The position numbers and the translations under genes were made by a program. Below, in pieces: positions 1 to 11,600 of a stretch of 64,000 bases of DNA. The notes below the pieces were generated by a model. That model ran no database searches. It saw nothing but the letters and a program-made list of their open reading frames with translations, and was not told where the DNA came from. Position 1 is the stretch's first letter, and each line of letters opens with the position of its first letter. The DNA comes from Massariosphaeria phaeospora (Eukaryota; Ascomycota; Dothideomycetes; Pleosporales), in assembly GCA_011032825.1 (NCBI GenBank), contig JAADJZ010000013.1:372001-436000 (forward strand). Reading direction: 5' to 3'.

Positions 1-1604
1 TTGACGTGGCTGTTTGCGTACGCACTTACTGCTGCCTGCAGTTTGACAGCGCGCTCAAAGCATGAGTAGTACGAGTTCCAGCGTGTAACAACTGGCTTGA
101 CGGGCTCAAGTATCTCCTGCTTGTCAGTCAGAAGCTCGCGTTAGGCTAGGCGTTGAAAATCTTCAAAAAGCTTGTACTGCTGCGGTGTTTTGATGAAGGT
201 GATAACGCTAAGAAGTACTCTCAATGGCCCATCGCGTCGCTAGTTCTTCATGAGCTGCGTCTTCTCCACGATATCAGATGTAGCGTAATCGTTGTTAAAG
301 GCCTCTGCTTTCTTGCCCCAGAGGAGCACCTGGCCGATAAGGTTAAGCGTGTGAGGACCGCAGCGGAGGCGACGGTGAACAGCATTAAAGCTCCACTCGA
401 GCGATCGCGCGATAGCTTCAATAGCCGTGTCGTTATTGCTCGCATTGTCGAGGACGAAGTACCCAATATTGCGTGTACTTATGCCAAAGTTCTGTAGAAT
501 TGTTAGCACTACCTTAGCTATCTTCTCGCCTGAGTGGGCGCCTGTAAGCTAAGGCAGCGCAATAGGCAAGTCGCAAAGCCTGCCGTCAGCCCTAACGTAA
601 TAGGCGACAATACCAAGAAAGCCTTTCTTGCCGCCCTTTGTCGTCCATCCGTCGAAGCTTAGGTGTACTTTGCTTATCGCGTGTGACAGCTCTATAACAA
701 CCAGCGGCTTAAGATAATCGTACAGGCGCATGACGTAGCGAGAGACGCTGTGATGAGACGCCCATAGAGCGTCTTCGGCCAACGGGTTGGCAAGGCGTAT
801 AAGGCGTCGAAAAGCTGGCTTTTCAAACTCAGAGAGTGGGTGATTATTCTCAATAAGCCACCCAACAGCTGCAAGCCTAAAGCGGTGAATGTTGAAGCCG
901 CTAAGCTTGTTTGCAACCGCCTGCGAGACGAGCTTGCCGCCGGCCATTAGGGCGTCGTGAATAGTACTTTCTGGCTTCGCGTTTGGTGTCGTGCCTGGCT
1001 TAAAGATATTGTGGCCAGGCTTGTCCTCCTCTAGGTGACGCTTAGCAGCAGAAATCGAGCTTGTTGTATAATAGACTCCACGGCCAATGAACCGGTGATG
1101 GTGACAGTAGTGGCATACCCAATGGATACGACTTGGGTCGCTGCGCGCGGCGACGCGATAGCCATGGCGATAGACCCAGCTTTTCTTGTACTTGTAGCTC
1201 TTCAGAGGCAGCTGGTACTTCTTCAAGCGACTCCAATCAATGCCGTCGTATTTGTCCATGAGGTCGGCGTCGAAAGCTTCAACTTCCTCATCCTCATCCT
1301 CATCATCTTCAGGTGCCTCAGAAGCTGCAGCAGTAGCATGCTCGCTGCCCTCAGGCGGCGTGACGATAGAGTCTTCAGCGCGCGACTCTCGAATACGCGC
1401 TTCGAATGTGGGTGCCTGTGACTCGCTCACAAGAGCTTGAAAGGCGTTCGTGATAGGCAGAGGAGGAGGAGGAGAAAAAGATAGAGCACGTGCTTGAGAG
1501 TCGATAAGAATTGGCTGACTGGCGGTGCCTTTAGCGCGTTTCTTCGGGCGAGATAACGCGTCAGAAGAGGCGCGTTTTGTGGATTTTTTGGCGACGATAG
1601 GCAT
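1..1604 (-). pseudogene. hAT-family transposase, degenerate and cut by the window edge
   Basis: The reading frame starts at ATG 1604-1602 and runs leftwards past position 1. Residues after a basic, low-complexity N-terminus include a BED-type zinc finger (CHYC, then H and H spaced as in hAT elements). An RNase-H-like core follows: HLSFDGWTTKGGKKG carries the first catalytic Asp and LDNASNND the second, then TRWNSYYS, a signature of fungal hAT transposases. The single frame is interrupted by three stops: TAG at 549-551, TAG at 240-242 and TAA at 141-143. Each could come from one C-to-T or G-to-A change (CAG or CAA to stop, TGG to TAG), as RIP would give. The C-terminal dimerisation region lies outside the window. 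The element is therefore an inactive DNA-transposon copy. Confidence 0.88.
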
Positions 1605-2130
1605 AAGGATAACAGCAAGTAAGCAGTGATAAATCACCAAGAAATTTGAGTATATAGGTGGTGGATTGATAGAGTCGAAAGTATCGTGTATGTGGGGAAG
1701 ACGCGTCAAGGTGGGTGATTACCTAAGCCACCTGCAACTAGTTACAACACCAAAAAAGTATCGTAAAATAGCTTTTGCTGCAAAATCAATAGCCTCAACG
1801 CCCACCTATTTCTATATGTAAAAGTACCCGGCCAACCCGGCCAAATACGGCTTTTGCTACTCTTCCAGCCGGCTGGATACCTATTTTTCGCGGCCTTCGG
1901 CCGGCTGGCTGGATACCTATATTAGTAAGGCTAGCCTTCAAGCCATACGGCCAGCCGTATCGTTGACAAGTCTGGGGTCGGGACCTCGGGATGACTATCC
2001 ACAGGATCGCGTAGTCACTAATACCGATTCCGTTAGCTTGTTACGACGCGTCGCGTCTTCCCCATCTGTTTGACTCTCGACTTCATCTATTCCCTCTATT
2101 TCCATCGACCTGCTTCCCATTCTTCTAGCA
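1605..2130. other. Non-coding end of the hAT element and intergenic DNA
   Basis: This stretch lies upstream of the transposase start and should contain the right end of the element. It holds G+C-rich CCGGC/GGCTGG motifs that look like hAT subterminal repeats. I could not place the terminal inverted repeat or the 8-bp target duplication, because the other end is outside the window. Confidence 0.45.
1871..1920. repeat. Subterminal direct repeat of the hAT element
   Basis: GGCTGGATACCTAT occurs at 1871-1884 and again at 1907-1920, embedded in GCCGGC/GGCCGG palindromic clusters. Clustered short repeats near the ends are typical transposase binding sites in hAT elements. The role is inferred from position. 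Confidence 0.5.
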
Positions 2131-3803
2131 ATGTCAGAGCAGGCCCCTCCGCCTCGGATTTCTTCAAAATACGGCCCAGGTGGATATCTCGCCTGCTACA
2201 GCTATTACGACGGCACCTTACATAGTAATGGCATAAAACTGGACGCAGCAGATGAAATCAGACGGCGAATGCGAAATTACGATGATAAGAAACAGCCGGT
2301 AACTCTCAAGTACATGTACGCTCAATGTGTACTCTGGGGTTGCTTCTTTCACCATCCCGGCGGGCCAGATAAAACGCAGATGCGAGTCGATCTCATAGAA
2401 GCCCTTAACGAAGGCTGGGTGAGTTGTCCCCATTTGCAAGACTATGGCTATTAATGGGTCTCAGTGTGACTACAGGTCGCCATTCGCCATTGAGTTTGAG
2501 GATGACATGCGTCGGTAATACTACGGCCTCGACTCGTCACGCCCAGAAGGAATAAGGCCTTTGTATGAACTGCGTCTTTGGAGTTGTCGTGGAGACCCTG
2601 CCGAGCTGTCCGTACGTACTGAAGAAGGCAAGTCCAGGTTCGACGCTTTGATGACGCCCGAATGGAAGGTTCGCTTCCGACCCACAACAAGCACGAAACG
2701 TAAGAGGCCCAGGGGAGTGCACATGATCTCCAATACAGCGGAACTAGATAACGGGGGATGGTCAAGGAAGAAGATGTCACTACCTGCAACAGAGGATGAA
2801 CTAGTAAGAGGGCCCAAATGGATCGACCCAGAAGACCCAAAGTTCCAGCCAATCACTAGCCCACCTGCAGTTTTGATTAAAAGGCTTGCATCAATCGACA
2901 GTGCATACCCAAACTCGCGACCAAGAGTTTTCGCACAGGATGGACCGGGCTCGATGCCCACCTCATACAGTTACCACGAGGATCAGCTCTACCTGGATAT
3001 CTATACGCGGGAGTCGGCTAAGACTGTCAGAGAACGGCTGATTGGGAATTTCAAGAAAGTTACCAAAACCTATATGGTTGCCCAGTTGCACTTATGGGGG
3101 TGTTCTATTGGAAAAACGAGTGATCGCTCCAAGGAAGAGACCAAGACAGAGCTTTTACATTCACTTGAGTCCGGCTGGGTGCGACGTTATTCTTTGGTTT
3201 TCAGACTCATTTGCTAATATGATTCAGTGCGACTACGTTTCTCCACACATGGTTGAATTCCAGGACCATCTGCGTTCGAAATATGCAGGACTTCCTCTAC
3301 ATCCGCACCATAACTGGCCACTGTTCAAGAGCTTATCTTCAATATGGTACCCAGGCTTCTGCGCGCCCTTTGATGTCTGCAATGCCCTGAACCGATGGGA
3401 ATCATGTATGCATCCCATCTGGAAAGAACGATATGGTCATGGGTTGGAGGCTGCCATGCGCCCCTCTTATCATCGCCCCAGAAGAATACATCCATGGCGA
3501 CTCGAGACCAACGGGCTCGGATCCAAGATGAGCGAGCAGATGAAGCGGAACATGATATGTTTTTGTTGCGCGGCACATCCTGCCCTTTGGGGATCTGAGG
3601 TTTCTGACACGGGTTCTGAGTATGATGCAGAGGTATCACCTTCCCTTGCGTTTATCGACACCGACTCTGAAGGTAGCCGTATTGACACACGGTTTGAGCG
3701 CTCTAGCTCAATTCCCAGGTATCATCCACGCTGCAGCTCGGTAACATCTACTTCTACTGGAGATGGACTTGCTTCGGAATCGGCTGAGTCCCCGTTGGAA
3801 TAA
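2131..3803 (+). pseudogene. Unknown two-repeat protein gene with an in-frame stop (possible pseudogene)
   Basis: I do not recognise the family. The sequence shows two homologous units of about 130 residues. Unit 1 has YMYAQCVLWGC, then EALNEGW, an intron, and CDYRSPFAIEFEDDMR. Unit 2 has YMVAQLHLWGC, then HSLESGW, an intron, and CDYVSPHMVEFQDHLR. The introns (2419-2464 and 3179-3227, both phase 0) fall at exactly the same place in each unit, so the unit was duplicated with its intron. After the first unit a TAA (2516-2518) interrupts the frame where unit 2 has Lys. The frame then stays open to 3803. The C-terminal 110 residues are Ser-rich and acidic. Either the gene is recently broken or two truncated products exist. 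The ATG at 2131 follows a pyrimidine-rich leader. It adjoins the dead hAT element. Confidence 0.55.
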
Positions 3804-4798
3804 CTCGATTCTAAATCTCGTTCTCAAGCAGACTCAAGATTCACGCCCAAAAGACCCCTTTCGCCATTGCTGCAAACCAGATGCAGGCTCGAATTCTCAG
3901 CGAATGCGTCATCACTCTTCATGTTATCTCAATACAACAGAACAAATGCGATATATCCACAACCGTTTGAAGCGAAAACCCAATTAAATTCATCATTCGG
4001 CTCTTTTCTGCATGTCACGTGCGGGTTGCTTTGAGCTTTACCCGGTACTGCGATGGCTAGTGCGGTGCCTTGCATATGGAACATCAGATCCATTTTTCAG
4101 AATTAATCTCGAATGTATTGCTCTCTATCCTCGTCAACCGACCGAGCCCGGCAGATACTCGTTAGCGGCAGTCCCGGCATTTTGACTTTAGGCGTTAGTT
4201 CCATCCGTTCCGACGCAAATGACAATTAGATTCCACACAAGACATTCTGTATCCCCGCCAAGAGATAGCATGATGCCCCACCTGGTCCTCGGATAGAGCT
4301 TCGAGCCTTCCACATCCTGTTCATGCAGATACATGCCTACCACCATCCCCGAAAGACCTCTAGATCAACAAATGTGGCTCACAATTCAACAGGCGATGAA
4401 AAGCTACGACATCCGCCTCATTGATTTCCAGCATCAGCTCGAAAGCGACAGAGTAGGAGCATGCTCAGTTCTCTATAGCCCCACAGTCGTGTTCTTTCAA
4501 CCCATTCGCCGGTATTCTAATTAGCAGGGACCTCGCCGTATCTTGTGCAACTCAAGGTCTGTGGGCAACTAGAATATTCCCGGCTTGGGATCAATATTGC
4601 GTGGCTCGGAGGACTGCGTGGCCTCCTCGCGTACCCGTTCTCATATCCAGACCTGGTCGTTCGTGTCGTTATCTTTATGTTGTTCTTCTTCGGGCCCTGG
4701 TCCGACATTGTGGGTTTGCAAAGCGGCTCCATGCTCTTTCTTTAATACACGCGTCGCTCTCCCCACTACCCGCTCCGTCTCACTTCTCGACAGCAAAC
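3804..4798. other. Intergenic region, promoter side of the CBM18 gene
   Basis: I see no convincing gene. The last 60 bases before 4799 are rich in C and T, as in fungal leaders. A 63-codon ORF at 4333-4524 has no recognisable features. Confidence 0.5.
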
Positions 4799-5809
4799 AT
4801 GTGGTGGACACTTCTCACTCTCGCGGGAGCTTTGAGCTTTTCTGGAGCTTCAGCATCCAACAATGCCATCCTCGTGGCTAAACACAACATGGATGCCAGC
4901 GCGCACTTCTTCTCCGAGATGAGACACGCGACTACGCAGCAGGTCCAGAAGAGAAACGCCACAACGCCCAATCTGTGGACTCGGTTCTTGACTCCACGAC
5001 AACAAGAGGGCCGATGCGGCGCGGATGGTGGTGGAGCACGATGCCCCAGTAGTCAATGCTGTTCCGCCTACGGCTACTGTGGGAATGAGTTCGAGTTCTG
5101 CGGTGAAATCGTGGGTTGCCAGCCGGATTTCGGAAGGTGCGGTGATGCGCCACCGGAGCCCACACCTACGCCTACGCCTACACCTACACCAACCCCAGCG
5201 CCATCTTCCTCGTCGGTCCCAGTGCCTCCCTCTTCGTCTGTTGTGCCCCCAAGCTCGTCGATCTCGCCTCCACTCCCGTCCGGCACATTGATCGTCTCGC
5301 CCAACGGCCAGTGTGGTAATGTGACCACGTGCGCCGGCTCGGGCTATGGAGGCTGCTGCTCAGAATGGTACTTTTGCGGTAGCTCCGCCTCCTACTGTGG
5401 CACTGGCTGCCGCTCTGCGTTTGGCAACTGTGGCGGCGGAGGCCAACCTCCAGTCTCATCCTCATCTGCCGCTCCCCCACCACCCAGCTCAACACCGGCA
5501 CCACCGAGCTCAACCCCAACTCCAACGCCCACCCCTACACCCACACCTTCCCCAAGCTCAGCCATAAGGTCCTCGACCATAAGATCCTCGACCACGCCCG
5601 CTGCGCCCACACCCACGATACCCGTTAGCACCGACGGCCGGTGCGGAAACGGCGTTACGTGCACAGGCTCCACGTTTGGGAGATGTTGCTCGGATTACTA
5701 CTGGTGTGGGAGTCAAGACGATTATTGTCGCGTGTCGTATGGATGCAGGCCAGAGTTTGGAAGTTGCGGTACGCAGGAGCTCTTCGCGGCTATGGAGAGG
5801 AAGGGCTGA
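4799..5809 (+). CDS. Secreted chitin-binding protein with three CBM18 (hevein-like) domains
   Basis: The 336-residue product starts with a clear signal peptide (MWWTLLTLAGALSFSGASA). After about 50 residues it has three hevein-type modules near residues 70-112, 168-208 and 278-318. Each carries eight cysteines in CBM18 order (for example RCG, CC, YCG, FCG, GC, RCG) plus the aromatic residues that stack on GlcNAc (SAYGYCG, SEWYFCG, SDYYWCG). Two low-complexity linkers of Pro-Thr and Pro-Ser repeats separate them and are probably O-glycosylated. The first is encoded by a CCTACR hexanucleotide array around 5165-5195. No catalytic domain is attached. Proteins of this build bind chitin at the cell wall or shield hyphae from plant chitinases, so an effector role is possible. 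I chose ATG 4799 because it gives the signal peptide; the upstream open frame has no ATG. Confidence 0.9.
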   Translation: MWWTLLTLAGALSFSGASASNNAILVAKHNMDASAHFFSEMRHATTQQVQKRNATTPNLWTRFLTPRQQEGRCGADGGGARCPSSQCCSAYGYCGNEFEFCGEIVGCQPDFGRCGDAPPEPTPTPTPTPTPTPAPSSSSVPVPPSSSVVPPSSSISPPLPSGTLIVSPNGQCGNVTTCAGSGYGGCCSEWYFCGSSASYCGTGCRSAFGNCGGGGQPPVSSSSAAPPPPSSTPAPPSSTPTPTPTPTPTPSPSSAIRSSTIRSSTTPAAPTPTIPVSTDGRCGNGVTCTGSTFGRCCSDYYWCGSQDDYCRVSYGCRPEFGSCGTQELFAAMERKG

Positions 5810-7219
5810 GTGGGATGGAAACGAGCACTGATATGAACTTGTATATACTTATAGTTAGAGACTGGTTGACTGTGAATAGTGGCTAGACTGGGAGTACACT
5901 CTCATAGTGTTGTTGACGAAAAAAGAGGCTTCTTACTGTTATATGCCTTTGCATACTACTTGTCTCTCGTCCCGAGGTCTGGTTCTTTCCTGCTATCGCT
6001 ATCTTATTTTATCGATTTTATCTTATCTTATCTCATCGCATCTTGTCATGTGTCCAAACATCTCAACACCTCTTCTCTATCTATCTACAGTCCCTCCCCT
6101 AGGCCAAAACTATTTTTAAAAAATGACAAAAAAACACCCACCCCACTCCTGCTGCCCAAAGTCCTAACCGGACCTTGTCTGTAGCCGTCGCTCATGGTAA
6201 TCGAACCCGGGGTCGGTTGAATCGGCGACGATATCAAGGCAGCCCGATAAGGGTTATACTCTTTACCACTACAGCACCCGCCCAATGAGTGTGGTGTTTT
6301 TAATTGATGGAAGGATTTGAGATTTCTTTAATTATATAGTAGGTTTAAAAAGTTTGGAGGTAATTTGGCGTGTGCGCGGGGGGCGCGTGTGTGGCGGCTA
6401 CGTCGCGCTTCCGGTCGTCGGAACTACCTACGGTAAAGAACGCGTTCCGAGGTTGCTGCCTGAGGCGTCGGTCGAGGGTACGTTCCGATGAGTGTGCGCG
6501 TGGCACCTCCGAGGCACAACCGCGTTCGCCACCTGCCATCTTTGCGTGCATTCTTGCTCTCAACGATGAACGTGTTGCCATATTTCTGACCGTTCGGAAG
6601 TAGTTTCTTTCTAATACCTAGGTGATGTTCTATGCGGCAGGCGCGTTAAGACTTGGGGCAGAGGCCGAGGCATCGTGCTGGTGAGACGAATCGGGCGGAT
6701 GGTAGCACATGTTCTTCCATCGCGTCTGGCCATCACCATGCGAGTGAGGCCGCCTTGTCTTTACCAGTCGGAAGGGCATAGAGGAAGCGCTGGGATGCTG
6801 TGATGCCGTTCTTCAACCATCGAGTATGGCGTACTACTTAGTATGTGCCGTAATGACTATATAATACGTAGGGACCATCAAGATACATGCATCTTCTATC
6901 TTGATACGCATATTCATAGACCAGTGGATAGTGTCACATTATTGGAACAGATGGCTATAATATCCGTCTCGTGTAGAACCGTCACACGCAGATGAGCAAG
7001 AAGATTATCACCTTTTTAAACAGTACAGAGTAGACATGAAAGGTATGGAACAGAGAGCTGGTGTTGAATGCACGATGTCATGCAACGCAATGATGAAGTT
7101 TGACTAGTCTGAACTGGAAGTAGGACGTTGAAAGTATGAAGTGGAACAGAGCAGAAAGCTTGACCAAAACAATTATACTATAATGAAGCTGAACGATAGA
7201 GAGCTATAACTTATATCCC
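5810..7219. other. Long intergenic region
   Basis: Apart from a tRNA-like sequence near 6193-6282, I see no gene. The part from 6360 to 6600 is G+C-rich and the rest A+T-rich. Open frames there have no domain or signal peptide and are probably chance. Confidence 0.5.
6193..6282 (-). other. tRNA-like (decayed) pol III sequence
   Basis: On the minus strand TGTAGTGGTAAAGAGTA resembles a pol III A box, and GGTTCGATTAC resembles a B box about 55 nt downstream. An ACCCTTAT segment looks like the anticodon arm of tRNA-Ile(UAU). A T7 run follows at about 6127-6133 and could terminate pol III. However, the T-stem pairs poorly and no matching acceptor stem is visible. I read it as a decayed tRNA or tRNA-derived repeat. 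Confidence 0.3.
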
Positions 7220-8170
7220 TTACTTGTCGGCCTCCATAAAGTCTTTAATCGTCTGTTCCAGCCCAACATCTTCGGTAAATCCCAAACCCCTCGCTCTTGA
7301 TGTGTCATACTTCGCAGGCCAGCTAAGAACTACTCTCTGAATGTTCTCGTCACGCTTTTCTTTCACAAGTGATCGTACCTCCTTTCCGGCTACCTTCTCT
7401 AAGGCATCAAGGATCTCACCACTCGTCGCGGAGTAGCCCGGAAGCAACACAGTTCGAAAATGGCCGAACTTGTCCGCTGGAACATTCATGGCATGGACAA
7501 GGTTGTGTGCTAGTGTTCGTGGGGACGAGAGCCAGATTCCAATGTTGGGATCCACAGGAAGTTCGCTCTCTTGACCGTGTAGGGGCTCCCTCACGATTCC
7601 AGACACGAACGATGATGCAGCCGCGGTCGGAGCCCCTGCTCGCACGAAAATGGTTGGCAAGCGGACCACACGACCATCGATCAAGCCTTTCCTCGAGTAG
7701 TCGTTGATGAGAAACTCTATCATGAGTTTTTGGGTCCCGTATGAGCTTTCTGGGTATGGCACGATGTCGGCCTCGGAAGCGACATCTTTGACAGCCGCTC
7801 TACCGAACACGGCGCACGAAGACGTGAAAATAACCTTAGTGGCTGGTCTTTCCACACGGATGGTATCGAGAAGATTCCGAACGCTATCGAAGTTGACTTT
7901 CAATCCCAGCTCCAGGTCGGCCTCCGAGCCACTCGACATGATGCCATGAAGGATGTACACGGCATCGGGAGATCGGGAGACCAAGCTTTGGCATGCTGAA
8001 GCCTCGGTCAGATCTGCAGCGATGCACTCGACGTTGCTTGACTTGGTGGGATTCGGAGGCTGATGTACGTCAGCCAGGATCAGCTGGGCATCCGGGGAAG
8101 TCTCGATGAGCTTCTTCGCAAGCGTCTGGCCGACGAATCCAGAGGCTCCCGTTATGGCAATCTTGGTCAT
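7220..8170 (-). CDS. NAD-dependent epimerase/dehydratase (extended SDR), D-erythronate dehydrogenase-like
   Basis: The 316-residue intronless protein opens with the nucleotide-binding TGASGFVG motif of the Rossmann fold. It has the acidic residue after strand 2 (ILADVHQP) expected for NAD preference, the AADL motif, the active-site Ser region IFTSSCAVFG, and the YGTQK (YxxxK) catalytic pair. The C-terminal substrate domain contains VRLPTIFVRAG and NIGIWLSSPRT, similar to D-erythronate dehydrogenases (DenD) that oxidise sugar acids. The exact substrate is inference. ATG 8170 is used; the frame extends five codons upstream only through a TTG. No partner enzymes lie next to it. Confidence 0.82.
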   Translation of the reverse strand: MTKIAITGASGFVGQTLAKKLIETSPDAQLILADVHQPPNPTKSSNVECIAADLTEASACQSLVSRSPDAVYILHGIMSSGSEADLELGLKVNFDSVRNLLDTIRVERPATKVIFTSSCAVFGRAAVKDVASEADIVPYPESSYGTQKLMIEFLINDYSRKGLIDGRVVRLPTIFVRAGAPTAAASSFVSGIVREPLHGQESELPVDPNIGIWLSSPRTLAHNLVHAMNVPADKFGHFRTVLLPGYSATSGEILDALEKVAGKEVRSLVKEKRDENIQRVVLSWPAKYDTSRARGLGFTEDVGLEQTIKDFMEADK

Positions 8171-8680
8171 GACGTGTACAGGCAAAAGGGGTTGATTAAG
8201 CAGATGAAGCTGGAAGACTTACGATCGTAGCCCGTGACGTAGGTAGGTAGGTGACGGTGACGGCAAGACCGGCATAAAGTCTGCGGCAGAGAAGTGAGGG
8301 GGGAACGCACGGACCGTGTACGTCATACGAGACTTTCGGTAGATATTCCCTTTAGCTACCCACCACCACAGACATGTTCGTAAATGTGCATCTCTCTGTA
8401 TTGCAGACTCTGTCGCGCTCGTAATCATCGGCGTAGATCAACGCCTCGGAAACGTGTCACAAGGGCTGGGAGGACGCTAATTAGTCAGCGTCATGTCGGA
8501 TCCACGAGCTGAAGCCTCGTTGCAGCCTGGAACATCACGACTGTCCTCAACCGTGGACACCCAGGTACGCTCACTTGTTGGACCCAGACGAGTGTAACTC
8601 GATGATCCAACATTGTCATCGCAGCAGTCCTGCCTTCACCAGCGCGACCCAGGATCGGCCGCGCGACAACATCCGACGTC
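8171..8680. other. Intergenic region between two divergent genes
   Basis: This should contain the promoters of the SDR (minus) and the ankyrin-HET gene (plus). I found no strong TATA element or other feature. Confidence 0.5.
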
Positions 8681-11600
8681 ATGGGAGATTACTTACTGGG
8701 AGAGTATCAAAATTGCCCAAACACCCAATACCATGTGCTAATACAACAAGTCCATCATGGAAATTGCACGAGTGCGCAGAAGGTTCTCATGGATGGTGCG
8801 GACCCCAACGCCACTAATTGCAAGCATGCTGGCATTGTGTGCAAGCTTCCGTCCTGGAATCCACGAGGCTACTTTCTCCCCATCATTGCTGCCGCCACTC
8901 GTCAGAATGAAAACATGTTTCTCCTTCTTCACAGACATGGGGCTCGCTTCGAGATAACGATGAACAGATGTCCGCCTGCACATTGGACCCCAGGCAATCC
9001 GCTTATACCAAGCATACAGGCTAGAAACTTCGATTTTGTGAGGCTTCTTCTTCGTCACATGGATGCCGGTCACCGAATTTTCAAAGACTGGCTTAGTGAG
9101 GGCCTCCACACAGCACTTTTGTCTCACTTATACGAGATTGCAGAAGCACTGTTAGACTCCGGTGCTGAACTGGCGATTGAAAAAACACCAGTATTTCCAG
9201 GCAATGCCTTCAACATCTCTCAGCACCTTATCACTCTATCCGAACACTATGCGACACTTTCAATTGCCAAATTATTCGGCAAGTGTGCTTTGCGACTTGC
9301 TGTGCAATGTGAGCGGGTCGACCTGTGCCGCACACAGCTCTTGGATGGAGCTGAAGTCAATTCCTTGGATGTTCACGGAACCACCGCTCTGCATGTTTCC
9401 GCTGGTAACAGTGATGACAAAATCTGCACATATTTGCTTACGAATGGGGCCAACGTACATACGAAAAACTCTTCCGGGGTCGCGCCTCTTCTAGAGGCTG
9501 TTTGGTATGGGCATAGAGACGTTGTGTGTCGTCTATTAGACGCTGGAGCAGATCCGAATGCTATCATCGATACTCCAGTCGAGCAAGACCCTCACATTCG
9601 CTCGCGACTTCGGGACGCGCCCGCTCTTATTCCTGGCTATTCGGCCATGCACGTAGCTGCTTATCGCGGGTTCTCCCAGATTTTGTGGAAGCTAGTTGAT
9701 TATGGAGCATTTACATCGTATCAGGATGAAAGAGGAACAACGATCTTGGATATCGCTATGGAGACTGGTCGTACATCTCTGTGCTATGAGTTATTAAGAA
9801 GAGGTTTTCCGTTCAACTCCCGGAGCACTTTCGCTAAGCAGTTATTGGAACAGTATGTTGAGGATAACAACCATGAGGGGGTTGCACTACTGATACAAGC
9901 TGGTTTACCGCATACCACCAAATATCCGTTTCTCAAGGATAGTAAAATGGAACACGGGAGAGTGCGAACGGATGCTACACACAGTACACGAGTCTTACTG
10001 GATCGGATCGTTCCCCTGGCTGCTGATTCTAGCAAATTGAAAACCACATTGCCCTTCTGTCAAGTTTGCACTGGAGTATTAAGGGAAAGTGCAAGGAAAA
10101 ATGCTATACGCAGCTCACCATGGACTTCCATCAAATCATGTCAGCTTTGTCAATTGCTCCATGACGAATGGCCCGACGCTATTACGAGCATGTGGCCAAA
10201 GAGCTTCAGACTTTCTTGGGATTCACATATTCGAACGGACGAGTTGATTATCAAGAGTGAGGACGGCGAAGCGCGACACAACATAAAATATATATCAGGT
10301 GAGAATAACTCGTTACTCTTCTGGAAATAGTAATATAGCTAAGCGATGAAGATGATTGGCATCGCTTTCTGAGCTCAACGAGTCTCTTAGAAGACTCGAA
10401 CACTAGCTCTCCGGCTGCCACAGCTATGGCTATTCGATGGTTACATACTTGCGTCAACCATCATCGGCAATGCAATACTGCTTCAATATCACACTTTTGT
10501 CCAACACGAGTCTTAGACATCGGAGGCAACGAAAGTGGAGATCTCAAGCTCGTCCAACCCAAATCACTATCAGAGCCTTACGTTGCCCTGAGTCATCGAT
10601 GGGGTATCGAGGGTCTCCCACGAACCACTACCTCCAATATAGACGTTAGATTACGCTCGATATCCTTAGTTACTCTCTCGCGTACCATAAAAGACGCTAT
10701 TTCGATCGTACGGGAGCTCGGGTTTCGCTATCTTTGGGTGGATGCATTGTGTATTGTCCAAGATTCCGAAGAAGATTGGCTAGCAGAGGCATCAAGGATG
10801 GCCAGTGTTTACAGTTCGGCCATTTTGACCATTGCAGTGGCCGATTCTGAAAACCATTCGGAGGGCATATTTCGAGCCAGACAAACCTCGTGTCTCCGGC
10901 CATTCCATATTGACCGATTCGCTGGAGTACCATATCGTGAACGAGACTGGTGCGAGGGTGAGGGCGAACATTACATTTTCCCCTCCACGACTGCAGTCCT
11001 CAAAGGGTCAAGGCCAAAAGGGCCCCTAGATTCTCGAGGATGGGTCCTGCAAGAGCAGCTATTGTCACGTCGCATTCTCTACTATGGCCGCGGAGAGTTA
11101 TATTGGGATTGCATAACCATGTCAGCTTCAGAATCTTCACCAATCTCCACATCGCTGCTCACCGACGCCAACCCAGAGGAGACTTGGGCCCTGAAGCTCA
11201 TTAGACGTACACTTGCGGGCACAACGGGTGTTGACACGCTCCAAAAACGGATTCCTGACGCCTGGATCCAAGTTGTCATAAACTACTCTGCTCGAAAACT
11301 AACGAAGCGGCGCGATAAACTTATCGCGATGGACGGTATACTTGACCAGATAGGCACTGCTCTACAAGATGGTCATATTGCTGGCATATGGAGGGCCGGA
11401 TTGTCGCGGCAATTGCTATGGTGGACGGAAATCTCAACGTCATATCCCCAGGACGACGGAGGTAACCCAAGAATAATTGCTCCGAGCTGGTCATGGTTGA
11501 GCGTGGACAGCTCTGTCTTCTATCACAACTCTCTCCATGCGACCAAATCAACCTCCAACACGTCTCTTCCCAAATGGGCAGATTTCGCTGAGCTACTTAC

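Noticed and set aside
2515..2546. A third intron that would remove the TAA at 2516
   Set aside because: GTAATA to CCCAG is only 32 bp and the joined frame meets another stop soon after.
4333..4524. 63-codon ATG frame upstream of the CBM18 gene
   Set aside because: No signal peptide, domain or composition to support it.
6193..6282. Functional tRNA on the minus strand
   Set aside because: A and B box-like motifs are present, but the acceptor and T stems do not pair. It is kept only as a tRNA-like relic.
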